From Flavobacterium cupreum (GTDB lineage: Bacteria; Bacteroidota; Bacteroidia; Flavobacteriales; Flavobacteriaceae), in assembly GCF_003996965.1 (NCBI RefSeq), contig NZ_QWDM01000007.1, positions 62,001 to 126,000 of the forward strand: a stretch of DNA of 64,000 bases. Reading direction: 5' to 3'. A model generated the notes under the pieces. That model was given only the letters and a program-made list of their open reading frames with translations. It did not search any database and was not told the DNA's origin. Shown here in pieces: positions 9,112-18,936 of the stretch (position 1 is the first letter of the stretch; the number at the start of each line of letters is the position of its first letter). A program made the position numbers and the translations under genes.

Positions 9112-10670
9112 TCAATTAAAGGCAAAATACATACGAAATTGCCTTCTTTTTCTGTAGCCTGAAAATCAGTTTTACCATAATGGTTATAAATGCTCCTCAG
9201 GTAATTTAATCCAAATTTAGTACCCGGTTCTGAATTTTGTTTAGGCTGCAGGTTGTTAGAGATACTAACGTGATCAGCCTTAACAACGATTGTCGTCCGC
9301 AACGGAATTTCCGCTGTAGCCATATTATGTTTGATTGCATTTTCAATAACGATCTGAAAGGCCAGGTACGGAAGACTCCTGGTCAGAGCCGATTCATCCT
9401 CAATTTCAATAGAAAAAAGCAGCTCTTCCCTGAAACGGGTTTGTTGCAGGAAAATATATTTCTCTATAAATAACAATTCATTTTTAAGCAGCACAATATT
9501 TTTTTCTGGCGGATCTATCAGATAACGATAAATACGGGACAGGTTCAGTGTAAATTTCTGCGCTGTTTTTACATCGCTGTCAATTAACATATAAAGGGAG
9601 TTTAACGAATTGAATAAAAAATGCGGATTGATCTGTTCTATCAGTTGCTTTAACTGCATCAGCGCCTTTTCCTTGATGATTTTTTCGTTTTCTACCAGCA
9701 GTGTATTTTTTTCCTGAATAACTACTTCTTTTTCCTGATACGCTCTTCGGTTGGCATATGTAAACAGATAGAAAATCAGAAGAAGCATTATAGTCGTAAT
9801 CGAATAAATTAAGGTGGTATATTTTTTTATGGTAGTAACGTTCTCCACTACAAAATCTTTCACAAAACTGACACAAATGTACCAGTGAGAACCTTTTAAG
9901 TTCACTCTTTTAGTAAACCGGATAACATCAAGTTTAAGGTACTCCGATAAAGTTACCCTTTTTACATAATCCTGGTTCTTGCTGAAAATAGTGTCTGAAG
10001 CCTTTAGTGAACTAATCTCGTAAACATTTTTTCCTATAAAGTCAGATTCAGGGTGAAAGATGCAGGTTCCTTTCTGATCAAATACAAAAGCATAATTGGG
10101 TGCAGTACCGTCAATTGTGGCAAAATAATCGTGCAATGCTTTTAAATTGATGTCATACCCATATCGTACAGTGGTATGATCTGGGGCAACTAATTTAAAA
10201 TAAATTCTCCATATCCATTTTTTGCCCTGGGGAATAACAGTACTGATGTGCTGTGCCGTGGTATTTTGAGCCGCAAAATCGCGAATGCTGTTTTTTACGG
10301 CAGTAGAAATGGTATCATTACCAAAATGAATTTCACGGTCATCAATCTTAAACCAGTTATTAGTCAGTAAAGAACTTGTCATCTGAATTGAACTCAGTAC
10401 TTCCAGATTGGCAGAAAGATTTTTGGAAGTACTAATCTTTACGACATTTTTAATCTGATTTTCCTGTTCCAGAAATTTTGAAAATTCCTGCGACATAAAT
10501 TCCTGCTTCTTGATAAAATTTCGCTGCGCAACCTCTTCATTGGATTTTTCGGTAAGATCTGTAATTAAGCTGCTCAGGAAATACACCGAAATTACGGTAA
10601 GCAAAATAGAGATAGTTCCGTAAATCAGGAACGCTCTTCTGGAGGTGATATTGCTAAATCTGAATTTCAA
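9099..10670 (-). CDS. LytS-type sensor histidine kinase with Cache-like sensor
   Basis: The 523-residue protein has a transmembrane segment near 13-33, a large extracytoplasmic region (about 35-275) containing a GTAPNYAFVFDQKGTCIFHPE segment typical of Cache sensor folds, a second membrane segment (about 283-305), a coiled-coil linker, a His_kinase domain with His350 in NPHFLFNSLNSL, and a C-terminal HATPase region (AFQIVIENAIKH, TKFGLNYLRS). This is the LytS/YehU class, which signals to LytTR regulators. It lies 86 bases upstream of the metalloprotease operon and the only LytTR regulator in the window is at 732-1496, on the other side of that operon. The ligand is not predictable; peptides or amino acids are plausible for a Cache domain. 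Confidence 0.88.
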   Translation of the reverse strand: MKFRFSNITSRRAFLIYGTISILLTVISVYFLSSLITDLTEKSNEEVAQRNFIKKQEFMSQEFSKFLEQENQIKNVVKISTSKNLSANLEVLSSIQMTSSLLTNNWFKIDDREIHFGNDTISTAVKNSIRDFAAQNTTAQHISTVIPQGKKWIWRIYFKLVAPDHTTVRYGYDINLKALHDYFATIDGTAPNYAFVFDQKGTCIFHPESDFIGKNVYEISSLKASDTIFSKNQDYVKRVTLSEYLKLDVIRFTKRVNLKGSHWYICVSFVKDFVVENVTTIKKYTTLIYSITTIMLLLIFYLFTYANRRAYQEKEVVIQEKNTLLVENEKIIKEKALMQLKQLIEQINPHFLFNSLNSLYMLIDSDVKTAQKFTLNLSRIYRYLIDPPEKNIVLLKNELLFIEKYIFLQQTRFREELLFSIEIEDESALTRSLPYLAFQIVIENAIKHNMATAEIPLRTTIVVKADHVSISNNLQPKQNSEPGTKFGLNYLRSIYNHYGKTDFQATEKEGNFVCILPLIDIHS

Positions 10671-10698
10671 AAAGAATAGTTAGTTTAAAAATGAAAAA

Positions 10699-12453
10699 TT
10701 AATTCGCCACCGAAAATTGCGAATCGTAAAGGTTTTTATAATAACCGTCGGTTTTGTTCAGCAATTCCTGATGGGTTCCCTGCTCGACAATTAAACCTTT
10801 GTCCATTACTACAATTTTGTCTGCGTTTACAATGGTTGCAAGTCGGTGTGCAATAATAATCGAAGTTCTTCCTTTTGTAATCGTTTCAGTTGCACGCTGA
10901 ATCAGTTCTTCCGAATAACTGTCAATAGACGAAGTGGCTTCATCCAAAATTAAAATACTCGGATTACTCACATAAGAACGTAAAAAAGCAATCAGCTGAC
11001 GCTGACCCGAAGAAAGCATAACGCCGCGTTCCTTAACATCAAAATCATAATTGTCCGGCAGGCTCATAATGAAATCATGCACTCCGATTTTTTTCGCAGC
11101 ATTCAAAACCTGTTCCTTTGTAATCTCGGGATTGTGCAGCGTAATATTGTTGTAAATCGTATCGGCAAACAGAAATACGTCCTGTAAAACTACAGCAATT
11201 TGTTTTCGCAGGGAAGCCAGCGTATAGTTCTCAATATTGTGACCGTCAATATAAATGGTTCCGCTGTTAATTTCGTAAAAGCGATTCAGTAAATTAATAA
11301 TGGTCGATTTTCCAGCACCTGTAGATCCAACAATGGCTATCGTCTGGCCCGAAGCAACAGATAAATCAATTCCTTTTATCACTTCTTCTTCCGGGATGTA
11401 ACTAAAACGGACTTCTTTAAATTCGATGCTGCCATCAAAAACAGGTGCTTCCAGCGTTCCGGTGTCCTGAATGTGATCCTGTGTGTCGATAATATCAAAG
11501 ACACGATTGGCAGCAATCATGCCCAGCTGCATCTCGTTAAATTTATCTGCAATCTGGCGCAGCGGATTAAAAAGCATTCCGATGAACATCGTATAGGAAA
11601 ACAAATCTCCAAAAGTGGTAAAATGATCCCCGTTCAGAATCCGGAATCCGCCATACACCACTACAAGTCCCAGGGTAATCGACGAAATAATATCGGCAAT
11701 AGGGAAAAATATCGAGTTGTACAGGATCGTTTTTATCCAGGCGACTTTGTGTTTGTTGTTTATTTCCTTGAAGTTTTCGGCTTCAATTCGCTCGCGGTTA
11801 AAAAGCTGTACGATCTTCATTCCGGTAACGCGTTCCTGAACAAACGAATTCATGTTGGCGATCTGCGTACGAACTTCCTCAAAGGCAACCTGCATTTTAC
11901 GCTGAAAAATTCTGGTAATGAAAACCAGGATTGGCATGGCAACGACCACAATCCAGGTTAGTTTCCAGTTCATGTAAAACATAAAAATCAGTACCACCAG
12001 CATTTTCATCAGGTCACTGATAATCATAAACAGTCCCTGGCTGAAAATTCGCGCAATCGATTCAATATCCGAAACCGACCGGGTGACCAATTGTCCCACC
12101 GGAACCAGATCAAAATATTTCATCCTGAAACTTAATATATGTTTGAAAAGTTTGGTACGGATGTCTTTTACAATATCCTGTCCGAGCCAGTTTGCCCAGT
12201 ACACAAAATAAAACTGGGAGAAAACTTCCATCAGAAGGACAACGCCCATTAATATAATGTACATCAGCAAACCATGCTGGTCATGTGTTTTGATATAGCC
12301 GTCGACCGTTTGTTTTAATAAATAGGGGCGGAGTGCTGCAAAAACCGACAGTGAAACGGCAAAGATAATAACGCCGTAATAACGCCCTTTGTAAGGTTTG
12401 GTATATTTTAGGATTCGTTTGAATAAACGGGTATCAAATGCTTTTGCTTTCAT
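10699..12453 (-). CDS. ABC exporter, fused membrane and ATPase domains (MsbA/MDR type)
   Basis: A 584-residue half transporter. The first 310 residues form a six-helix exporter membrane domain (YYGVIIFAVSLSVFAALRPYLL and so on). The ATPase domain carries Walker A GSTGAGKST at 376-384, a signature LSSGQRQL (a variant of LSGGQ with Ser), Walker B ILILDEATSSID and the H-loop in IIAHRL. It should work as a homodimer exporting lipids or drugs. The substrate is unknown. It lies 28 bases upstream of the kinase gene on the same strand, so co-transcription is possible but the functions look unrelated. Confidence 0.92.
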   Translation of the reverse strand: MKAKAFDTRLFKRILKYTKPYKGRYYGVIIFAVSLSVFAALRPYLLKQTVDGYIKTHDQHGLLMYIILMGVVLLMEVFSQFYFVYWANWLGQDIVKDIRTKLFKHILSFRMKYFDLVPVGQLVTRSVSDIESIARIFSQGLFMIISDLMKMLVVLIFMFYMNWKLTWIVVVAMPILVFITRIFQRKMQVAFEEVRTQIANMNSFVQERVTGMKIVQLFNRERIEAENFKEINNKHKVAWIKTILYNSIFFPIADIISSITLGLVVVYGGFRILNGDHFTTFGDLFSYTMFIGMLFNPLRQIADKFNEMQLGMIAANRVFDIIDTQDHIQDTGTLEAPVFDGSIEFKEVRFSYIPEEEVIKGIDLSVASGQTIAIVGSTGAGKSTIINLLNRFYEINSGTIYIDGHNIENYTLASLRKQIAVVLQDVFLFADTIYNNITLHNPEITKEQVLNAAKKIGVHDFIMSLPDNYDFDVKERGVMLSSGQRQLIAFLRSYVSNPSILILDEATSSIDSYSEELIQRATETITKGRTSIIIAHRLATIVNADKIVVMDKGLIVEQGTHQELLNKTDGYYKNLYDSQFSVAN

Positions 12454-12601
12454 TTACTTTTAAGGAGCTATTCCTGCTTTTCGTTACAAGTTTTTCTTAA
12501 AAATATGTTTTTGTATTATTTTTATAAAGCTTCCGCTGGTCGCTCCATAAAAATTACAAAAACTATATTTTTTTCAAAAAAGCTTTTCACTGCAATCAGG
12601 G

Positions 12602-13342
12602 CTAATTTGTGATATAATCATAAGATATATCGGTTAAATATAATCCGTGTGCCGGAACTGAAAACCCGGCTTTTTCTCTGCTTTTACTCGCAATAATCGT
12701 TTCAAAACCCGACAGTGAAATTTTGTGCAGGCCAATATTAATCAGCGTACCGACAATAGACCGGACCATATTCCTGAGAAATCGATTTGCCGAAATCGTA
12801 AAAACAAGCTTGTCATTTTCAATTGTCCAGTACGCCTCAAAAATCGTGCAGTCAAATGTATTGACATCCGTATTCACTTTCGAGAAACACTGAAAATCGG
12901 TATGATTCAGTAAGATTTTCGCGGCTTCATTCATCAAAACTACGTCTAATTTTTGACTAAAATACCAACTCAATTCCTCCAGAAATGGATTTTTAACAGT
13001 GTTGATGTGATATTCGTACGTTCTCTTCGTCGCATCAAACCGACAATGTGCATCATCATGAACCTTGATAAGATCAAAAACGGCAATGTCTTTGGGCAAA
13101 TAGGAGTTGAGTTTGTGTACTAACATCGCAGTATCAACCGGAGCTTCAAAATCAAAATGAGCGTACATTTGCCTTGCATGAACACCCGTATCTGTTCGCC
13201 CGGCTCCCATGACATTTATGGAAGAATTTAACAAAACCGAAAGTGCCTTGTTTAAGGTCTCCTGAACAGAGGAGGCGTTAGGCTGAATTTGCCAGCCGTG
13301 ATACTGCGTTCCGTTGTATGCGAATTGAATAAAATATCTCAA
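12602..13342 (-). CDS. truA: tRNA pseudouridine(38-40) synthase
   Basis: A 246-residue TruA with the N-terminal RYFIQFAYNGTQYHGWQIQPN and the catalytic Asp51 in GAGRTDTGVHA. It also keeps the FDATKRTYEYHI and RFLRNMVRSIVGTL segments of the family. It converts uridines 38-40 of the tRNA anticodon arm to pseudouridine in the cytoplasm. Length is normal. A minus-strand -7-like element (TACCTTTG) lies at 13369-13376, close upstream. The 148-base gap to the ABC exporter suggests a separate unit. Confidence 0.97.
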   Translation of the reverse strand: MRYFIQFAYNGTQYHGWQIQPNASSVQETLNKALSVLLNSSINVMGAGRTDTGVHARQMYAHFDFEAPVDTAMLVHKLNSYLPKDIAVFDLIKVHDDAHCRFDATKRTYEYHINTVKNPFLEELSWYFSQKLDVVLMNEAAKILLNHTDFQCFSKVNTDVNTFDCTIFEAYWTIENDKLVFTISANRFLRNMVRSIVGTLINIGLHKISLSGFETIIASKSREKAGFSVPAHGLYLTDISYDYITN

Positions 13343-13649
13343 AGTAAAGGTTAATAGGTTTTGAGCGGCAAAGGTACAAAGATTTTTTTCTTTGGAGGTC
13401 CTAAGATTCTGAGGAGCTAAGGTGCTGAGTTTTTTTTGGGAAATATAAATGTTAAGAGTTGTAAAGTATAAAAGGTTTTTTTTGATTAATTTTTAATTTT
13501 AGTAATGCCATTTCTAATTGTAAAAAACTTTAAAAAAGCTATCACATCAGTACAGGATTCTTAGTATCTTAGCGACTTAGGGCCTCAGTACCTTCAAAGA
13601 AAAAACCTTAGCATCTTAGAAAATTAGCACCTCAGAACCTTAGAATAGA
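13343..13649. repeat. Divergent intergenic region with inverted degenerate decamer arrays
   Basis: This 307-base gap between truA and the phosphodiesterase holds two arrays of degenerate 10-11-bp repeats. The array at about 13396-13430 reads as CTAAG/CTGAG decamers and the array at about 13558-13645 reads as the opposite strand (CTTAG, CTCAG, CCTTAG). The arms could pair with each other. The same repeat family recurs at 18300-19020. No coding frame is supported. A probable truA -7 element is at 13369-13376. Confidence 0.6.
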
Positions 13650-14144
13650 ATGAAAAAAATCCTCCTTCTTTCCGATACGCACAGCCATATTGATGATATG
13701 ATTTTAAAATACGTGGCACAGGCCGATGAAGTCTGGCATGCTGGTGACATTGGTGATCTGACTGTTACGGATACTATAAAAAAACTGAAACCTTTGCGCT
13801 GTGTTTATGGGAATATCGACGATGCAAAAGCCAGACTGGAATTCCCTTTGCACAACCGTTTTTTATGTGAAAATGTAGACGTCTGGATGACTCATATTGG
13901 AGGTTATCCGGGAAAATACAATCCAAATATCAGGGAAGAAATAGCGGCAAATCCACCTAAATTATTTATTTGCGGGCACTCCCATATCCTGAAAGTCATG
14001 TTTGATAAAAAGAATAATTTATTGCACATGAATCCCGGGGCAGCCGGTAAAAGCGGATTCCATCAGATGAGGACGATGTTGCGATTTGTAATTGATGATG
14101 ATAAAATCAAAGATCTGGAAATCATCGAAATTGGTAAAAAATAA
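13650..14144 (+). CDS. YfcE/MJ0936-family metallophosphoesterase
   Basis: A 164-residue calcineurin-like phosphoesterase. The metal-binding motifs are in order: SDTHSH (Asp9, His11), HAGDIGD, YGNIDD, THIGGYPG and CGHSHI. Members of this family hydrolyse phosphodiesters in the cytoplasm; the natural substrate is generally unknown. The gene stands alone on the plus strand and its stop codon lies only 3 bases from the stop of the convergent kinase gene at 14148. Confidence 0.92.
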   Translation: MKKILLLSDTHSHIDDMILKYVAQADEVWHAGDIGDLTVTDTIKKLKPLRCVYGNIDDAKARLEFPLHNRFLCENVDVWMTHIGGYPGKYNPNIREEIAANPPKLFICGHSHILKVMFDKKNNLLHMNPGAAGKSGFHQMRTMLRFVIDDDKIKDLEIIEIGKK

Positions 14145-14147
14145 CTT

Positions 14148-15056
14148 TTACGAAATCGGAATTTTTATTTTTACAGAAGTTCCGGTATTTTCATTTGCTT
14201 TGGAAATAATAGTCATACTTCCTTTTAATTTTTTAATTCGTGCCCTGATCCGGTTAAGGCCAAAACCTTCCGTTTCGTTTTGTTTTTCGGTGTTAAATCC
14301 CTTTCCATTATCCTGAATAATAAGGATGAACCAGTTTTCGTTTTCGCGTAATGAAATTTGCGCTTTTGACGCCCCGCTGTGTTTTATGATGTTGTTAAGG
14401 AGTTCAGATACGATAAAATAAATCTTCATTTCGAACTTTTCAGTATATCTTTTTTCGTCAGGAACTGAACTTAAAAACTGGAAGTGGATATTGTGATTTG
14501 TATTTTTCTCGCATAAATCTTCCAAAGCAAACAATAGTCCAAAACGAACCAGAAGGGCAGGTGTCAGTTCGTGCGACATATCGCGTAACCGATCGTGGGC
14601 TTCTTCTAAAATGGCCTTTGCTTTTGTGATTTCCTCAGACTGGATGTTATGTTGTGTGGCGAATGCATTGAGATGCAAGCCAACGGAAGAAAGTAAAGAA
14701 TTGATATTGTCATGTAAGAAAGCAGCAATTTTTTTACGCTCATTTTCCTGACCGTCAATGCCGGAATTAATGATATTGAGCTGTATTTTTTGTTTAATAT
14801 CTTTTTGTTTGTTTTTTCGTTTTAATTCACCGTTACGGTAATAAAAATAAGATAACATTACGAGCAGGATGACAAGAATAATAATCAGGCTTACGATCTT
14901 TTTATTGTCGGTTTTGATAAGCTGCAGCTGTTCTTTTTTTATGGCATTGATAGTGATTTCAGTCTTTTTTTCAGGCAGGATGTCCCTGATGTAAGCAGGA
15001 CTTGTAGCTGTGACTGAAAAGAGAATCAAAATCAGTGTATTTCTTAAAACGGACAT
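14148..15056 (-). CDS. Sensor histidine kinase, HisKA_3 (LuxR-system) type
   Basis: The 302-residue protein starts with a signal-like hydrophobic stretch (6-20) and a membrane segment at 54-73 (IVSLIIILVILLVMLSYFYY). The cytoplasmic part contains the HisKA_3 phospho-acceptor His115 in RKKIAAFLHDNINSLL and an HATPase_c domain (LNNIIKHSGASKAQIS, DNGKGFN, GFGLNRIRARI). There is almost no sensor domain (about 30 residues outside), so the signal may come through the membrane or a partner protein. It follows the response-regulator gene by 15 bases, an evident two-gene operon. Short kinases of this kind usually have TPR-bearing relatives in Bacteroidota; here the TPR region is missing. Confidence 0.9.
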   Translation of the reverse strand: MSVLRNTLILILFSVTATSPAYIRDILPEKKTEITINAIKKEQLQLIKTDNKKIVSLIIILVILLVMLSYFYYRNGELKRKNKQKDIKQKIQLNIINSGIDGQENERKKIAAFLHDNINSLLSSVGLHLNAFATQHNIQSEEITKAKAILEEAHDRLRDMSHELTPALLVRFGLLFALEDLCEKNTNHNIHFQFLSSVPDEKRYTEKFEMKIYFIVSELLNNIIKHSGASKAQISLRENENWFILIIQDNGKGFNTEKQNETEGFGLNRIRARIKKLKGSMTIISKANENTGTSVKIKIPIS

Positions 15057-15071
15057 GTAAAAAAGGTGTAA

Positions 15072-15734
15072 TTATGGATTTATCAAATTGTTTTTTAAAG
15101 CATATTTTACAATGCCGATCACATTTTTAAGTTTTAATTTTTTCATTATATTTTTTCGGTGTGTTTCTACGGTGTTCAGGCTTATAAAAAGTTTTTCGCT
15201 TATTTCTTTTCCGCTGTATTCAAGTGATATCAGGGTAATCACCTCCAGTTCTCTTTCACTCAGCAGTTGGTTTCCGGTAAAAGATTTTTTGTTTAATTTT
15301 GGATTGTTGTGCGTAAAGCTGGCAAAGATTGTTTCTCTTATATAATTGTCAAAATATTCTTCATCCCGGTGAACTGCTGTAATGGCTTCAATGATATTTT
15401 CGCCTGCGCTTTTTTTGGTAAGATAGCCTTTGGCGCCCAGTTTCATGACTTCTTTTACTATTTTTAAATCATCATAACTCGAAAGAATAATGACTTTGCA
15501 GGGAAATTTATTTTGACCGAATTCTTTCAGAACACTTATTCCATCTTTAAAAGGCATGCTGATGTCCAGTAATAAGATGTCAGCTGCACTGGACACTACA
15601 TCTTTATAAACAGTCTCTCCGTTAAGGGAGAAACCCACCACTTCAAAGTCTGTGACAGTGCCTAATAAATTAGCAAGCCCTTCAATAAGTACCTGATGGT
15701 CGTCTGCTAAATGTATTCTGATTTTCTCCTTCAT
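15072..15734 (-). CDS. NarL/LuxR-family response regulator
   Basis: The 220-residue protein has a receiver domain with acidic pair at 11-12 and the phospho-acceptor Asp57 (ILLLDISMPFKDG), and a LuxR-type helix-turn-helix (SERELEVITLISLEYSGKEI, LFISLNTVETHRKNIMKKL). It is the first gene of a pair with the kinase at 14148-15056. No neighbouring gene identifies its regulon. Confidence 0.92.
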   Translation of the reverse strand: MKEKIRIHLADDHQVLIEGLANLLGTVTDFEVVGFSLNGETVYKDVVSSAADILLLDISMPFKDGISVLKEFGQNKFPCKVIILSSYDDLKIVKEVMKLGAKGYLTKKSAGENIIEAITAVHRDEEYFDNYIRETIFASFTHNNPKLNKKSFTGNQLLSERELEVITLISLEYSGKEISEKLFISLNTVETHRKNIMKKLKLKNVIGIVKYALKNNLINP

Positions 15735-15831
15735 TACCCATTTCTGATAGTGGGGGCAAAATTATAAATAATAACTTACAAATAAAATACTTTTAACGCT
15801 AAATATTAGGTGGGATTAATTTTCAGCCACA

Positions 15832-15863
15832 AAAAAACCCGAATTATAAAATCCGGGTTTTTT
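15832..15863 (-). terminator. Intrinsic terminator after DUF4293 gene
   Basis: A 10-bp stem AAAAAACCCG / CGGGTTTTTT with a 12-base loop lies 27 bases past the DUF4293 stop. A and T runs on both sides make it usable on either strand, but the adjacent gene end is on the minus strand. Confidence 0.8.
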
Positions 15864-15889
15864 CACACAAATAAATTAAGTTTATAGGT

Positions 15890-16303
15890 TTACCTCAAAC
15901 GATCTACAGATTTTACAAGATCTTCGTCCTTCTTGATGGCCTTATTAGCTAAAACTAATAACACGATAGCAACAATCGGAAGAAACATCCCAATACCTTT
16001 CTCTGAAACAGTAACTGTCTCTCCAGATAAATTTAGTGATCGATATACAAATAATCCTAATAAAATTAAGTTTAATATTATATTCAGTCTGCCCATTACA
16101 AACTGGTTTTGTCTTTTCTTATAGGAAATAATACTGATAATGGTAAGCATTGTACTCAAACCCAACAAAATGGTGTAAACCTGATCCTGCATAAAATAAA
16201 ATGCTTTTCCGTTGCTTAATGTCCAAAGCGGGATAAAAAACACCAATACCCCGGTAACGATAAAGGTAAGAATTAAATATATGGTCTGAATTCGTTGTAT
16301 CAT
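15890..16303 (-). CDS. DUF4293-family membrane protein
   Basis: A 137-residue protein starting MIQRIQTIYLILTFIVTG, with four predicted membrane helices (about 6-27, 42-60, 69-88, 105-123) and a short charged C-terminus. It matches DUF4293, a conserved Bacteroidota family of unknown function that is often found next to rho, as here (rho is divergent, 182 bases away). A minus-strand -7 element (TATTTTTG) is at 16321-16328. Confidence 0.85.
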   Translation of the reverse strand: MIQRIQTIYLILTFIVTGVLVFFIPLWTLSNGKAFYFMQDQVYTILLGLSTMLTIISIISYKKRQNQFVMGRLNIILNLILLGLFVYRSLNLSGETVTVSEKGIGMFLPIVAIVLLVLANKAIKKDEDLVKSVDRLR

Positions 16304-16485
16304 GGTCTGAAATTGTTTTACAAAAATATATTTTCTTTTTTATAAATACTATTGTATGATAAAATTTTATTCGTATTATTGCATCATAATACCGTAAGCA
16401 CTTCATACTGCGGTCAATTCAAAACAATTATCTACCTATTCTTTTACAGTATTTCTGTTAAAATAATTAAATTCATAGAACATTC

Positions 16486-18294
16486 ATGTTTGATATTTCT
16501 GCATTAAAAGAAATGAAGCTTTCTGAGCTTCAAGAAATAGCTAAGTTAGCTAAAACTATAAAGTTTAATGGCGTTAAAAAAGAGACTTTAATCAGTCAGA
16601 TATTAGCACACCAGGAAGCGACTGTGGCACCGCCTGTTAATGCTGCAGCCAATGCGGAAATAGTGGATGACAAGCCCAAAAGAGCAAGGATTGTTCCTGT
16701 AAAAAAAGCCGCCATAAGTAAAAATGCCCCGGTTTTGGAATTTGATAAAGTGGATGAATCACCCGTGAAAGCTGAAATTCCGGTGGTTGAAGAAGAAGGC
16801 CCTAAAGCAACAGAAGCCCCGGAGAAAAAGACAGTTGAAAAAAAGGCGCCAAAAATCGTAAAATTTAATAAATCAGCTTACGAAAAAAAGGTCGCCCAGC
16901 AGAAAGAAAAAGAAACAGTAAAAGAAGTTGTCACTGACGAAACTCCTGAAACTATTGATACTCCGGCAGCAACAGCTGAAAAAGCAGAAACACCTGCTCC
17001 GGTAAAAAAAATAAACCCGAATCAGAATAAAAGCCAGAATTCAAATCCAAATCAGGTACCGGCAGCTCAAAACCCGAATCAGAATCCAAATCAAAACGGG
17101 AATGGAAACGGGAATAACGGCAATCAGAATCCAAATCATAAAAATAAAAAGAATAATTTCAGGGATTCAGACTTTGAGTTTGACGGAATTATAGAAAGTG
17201 AAGGCGTGCTTGAAATGATGCCTGACGGATACGGATTCTTACGTTCCTCAGATTATAATTATTTAGCCTCTCCGGATGATATTTATTTATCCACTTCACA
17301 AATCAGGTTATTTGGTTTAAAAACCGGAGACACCGTAAAAGGAGTGGTACGCCCTCCTAAAGAAGGCGAGAAATTTTTCCCTTTAGTTCGTGTACTTAAA
17401 ATCAATGGCCACGATCCGCAAGTAGTTCGCGACAGAGTTTCTTTCGAACACTTAACCCCGGTTTTTCCTTCTGAAAAATTCAAACTGGCAGAAAAAGGCA
17501 GTTCCGTTTCAACCCGTATTATCGATTTATTTTCTCCAATTGGAAAAGGACAGCGTGGTATGATAGTAGCACAACCGAAAACCGGTAAAACAATGTTATT
17601 AAAAGACATTGCCAATGCAATTGCAGCCAATCACCCTGAAGTTTATCTTATCGTTCTTCTTATTGATGAGCGTCCTGAGGAGGTTACCGATATGCAGCGC
17701 AGTGTTCGCGGAGAAGTGATTGCTTCTACTTTCGACAGAGAGCCGCAGGAACACGTGAAAATTGCCAATATCGTTCTTGAAAAAGCAAAACGTCTGGTTG
17801 AATGCGGACATGATGTTGTGATTTTACTGGACTCCATTACACGTTTGGCAAGAGCTTATAATACAGTTCAGCCGGCATCCGGAAAAGTATTAAGTGGTGG
17901 TGTTGATGCTAATGCATTACAAAAACCAAAACGTTTCTTTGGAGCGGCGAGAAATGTAGAAAACGGAGGTTCACTAAGTATCATCGCAACTGCATTGACC
18001 GAAACAGGTTCTAAAATGGATGAAGTTATCTTTGAGGAATTTAAGGGAACCGGTAACATGGAGCTACAGCTGGATCGAAAAATCGCGAACAAACGTATCT
18101 TCCCGGCTATTGATTTAACGTCTTCAAGTACACGTCGCGATGACTTGTTATTAGACGAAAAAACACTGCAAAGAATGTGGATTATGCGTAAATACCTTTC
18201 CGATATGAACCCGGTAGAATCTATGGATTTTGTAAACGAACGTTTCAAGAAAACCAGAAATAATGAGGAGTTTTTGATTTCTATGAATGATTAA
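16486..18294 (+). CDS. rho: Transcription termination factor Rho with long disordered insert
   Basis: A 602-residue Rho, longer than the E. coli protein (419). The N-terminal Rho_N helical domain covers about 1-43 ([20 protein letters not shown]). A low-complexity, Lys/Ala/Glu-rich and then Asn/Gln/Pro-rich insert spans about 50-225 (Asn-rich part 176-223). The RNA-binding cold-shock domain follows ([15 protein letters not shown]). The ATPase core has the P-loop PKTGKT at 364-369, [10 protein letters not shown], and the C-terminal [10 protein letters not shown]. Rho is a hexameric RNA helicase that ends transcription. Inserts of this sort occur across Bacteroidota, and that of Bacteroides thetaiotaomicron Rho has been reported to drive condensate formation. 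Three terminator hairpins follow the gene. Confidence 0.98.
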   Translation: MFDISALKEMKLSELQEIAKLAKTIKFNGVKKETLISQILAHQEATVAPPVNAAANAEIVDDKPKRARIVPVKKAAISKNAPVLEFDKVDESPVKAEIPVVEEEGPKATEAPEKKTVEKKAPKIVKFNKSAYEKKVAQQKEKETVKEVVTDETPETIDTPAATAEKAETPAPVKKINPNQNKSQNSNPNQVPAAQNPNQNPNQNGNGNGNNGNQNPNHKNKKNNFRDSDFEFDGIIESEGVLEMMPDGYGFLRSSDYNYLASPDDIYLSTSQIRLFGLKTGDTVKGVVRPPKEGEKFFPLVRVLKINGHDPQVVRDRVSFEHLTPVFPSEKFKLAEKGSSVSTRIIDLFSPIGKGQRGMIVAQPKTGKTMLLKDIANAIAANHPEVYLIVLLIDERPEEVTDMQRSVRGEVIASTFDREPQEHVKIANIVLEKAKRLVECGHDVVILLDSITRLARAYNTVQPASGKVLSGGVDANALQKPKRFFGAARNVENGGSLSIIATALTETGSKMDEVIFEEFKGTGNMELQLDRKIANKRIFPAIDLTSSSTRRDDLLLDEKTLQRMWIMRKYLSDMNPVESMDFVNERFKKTRNNEEFLISMND

Positions 18295-18407
18295 GGAGAA
18301 GGTGCTGAGGGACTAAGTGGCAAAGGTACAGAGGTTTTTTTTTAAGCTGCTAAGCTGCTGAGGTTCTGAGTTACTAAAGTTTTCTTTTTGGAATCTATAC
18401 TATAAAC

Positions 18408-18439
18408 AAAAGGATGAGTTTTTGAAAACTCATCCTTTT
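18408..18439 (+). terminator. Rho-gene terminator hairpin, repeat copy 1
   Basis: A 15-bp stem AAAAGGATGAGTTTT / AAAACTCATCCTTTT, then GTTTTTTG. It is the first intrinsic terminator past the rho stop codon. Confidence 0.75.
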
Positions 18440-18653
18440 GTTTTTTGTAAACTTGTGTGTCGGGTAAACTATTTTTTTATTTTTTTGTGTTCTAAATTTC
18501 ATTCGAATTCGGGGATCTTCACAATGTTTGTCAGACTGAGCGAAAGGAAAGGTTCTGAGGGACTAAGTTGCAAAGGGTTAAAGTTTTTTTAAAGCTGCTA
18601 AGCTGCCGCGGTCCTGAGTTGCTAAGGTTTTCTTTTTGGAATCTATACTATAA

Positions 18654-18689
18654 AAAAAGGGATGAGTTTTTGAAAACTCATCCCTTTTT
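18654..18689 (+). terminator. Terminator hairpin, repeat copy 2
   Basis: Same hairpin as at 18408 with one pair changed on both arms (AGGG/CCCT in place of AAGG/CCTT), followed by GTTTTTTG. The paired change keeps the stem. Confidence 0.7.
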
Positions 18690-18902
18690 GTTTTTTGTAA
18701 ACTTGTGTGTCGGGTAAACTATTTTTTGTTTTTTTGTGTTCAAAATTTCATTCGAATTCCGGGATCTTCACAATATTTGTCAGACTGAGCGAAAGGAAAG
18801 GTGCTGAGGTACTAAGTTGCAAAGGGTTAAAGTTTTTTTAAAGCTGCTAAGCTGCTGAGATCCTGAGTTACTAAGGTTTTCTTTTTGGAATCTATACTAT
18901 AA

Positions 18903-18936
18903 AAAAAGGGATGAGTTTTTAAACTCATCCCTTTTT
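18903..18936 (+). terminator. Terminator hairpin, repeat copy 3
   Basis: Stem AAAAAGGGATGAGTTT / AAACTCATCCCTTTTT, one pair shorter at the loop than copy 2 and again perfectly paired. It could also serve the convergent M28 gene. Confidence 0.7.
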
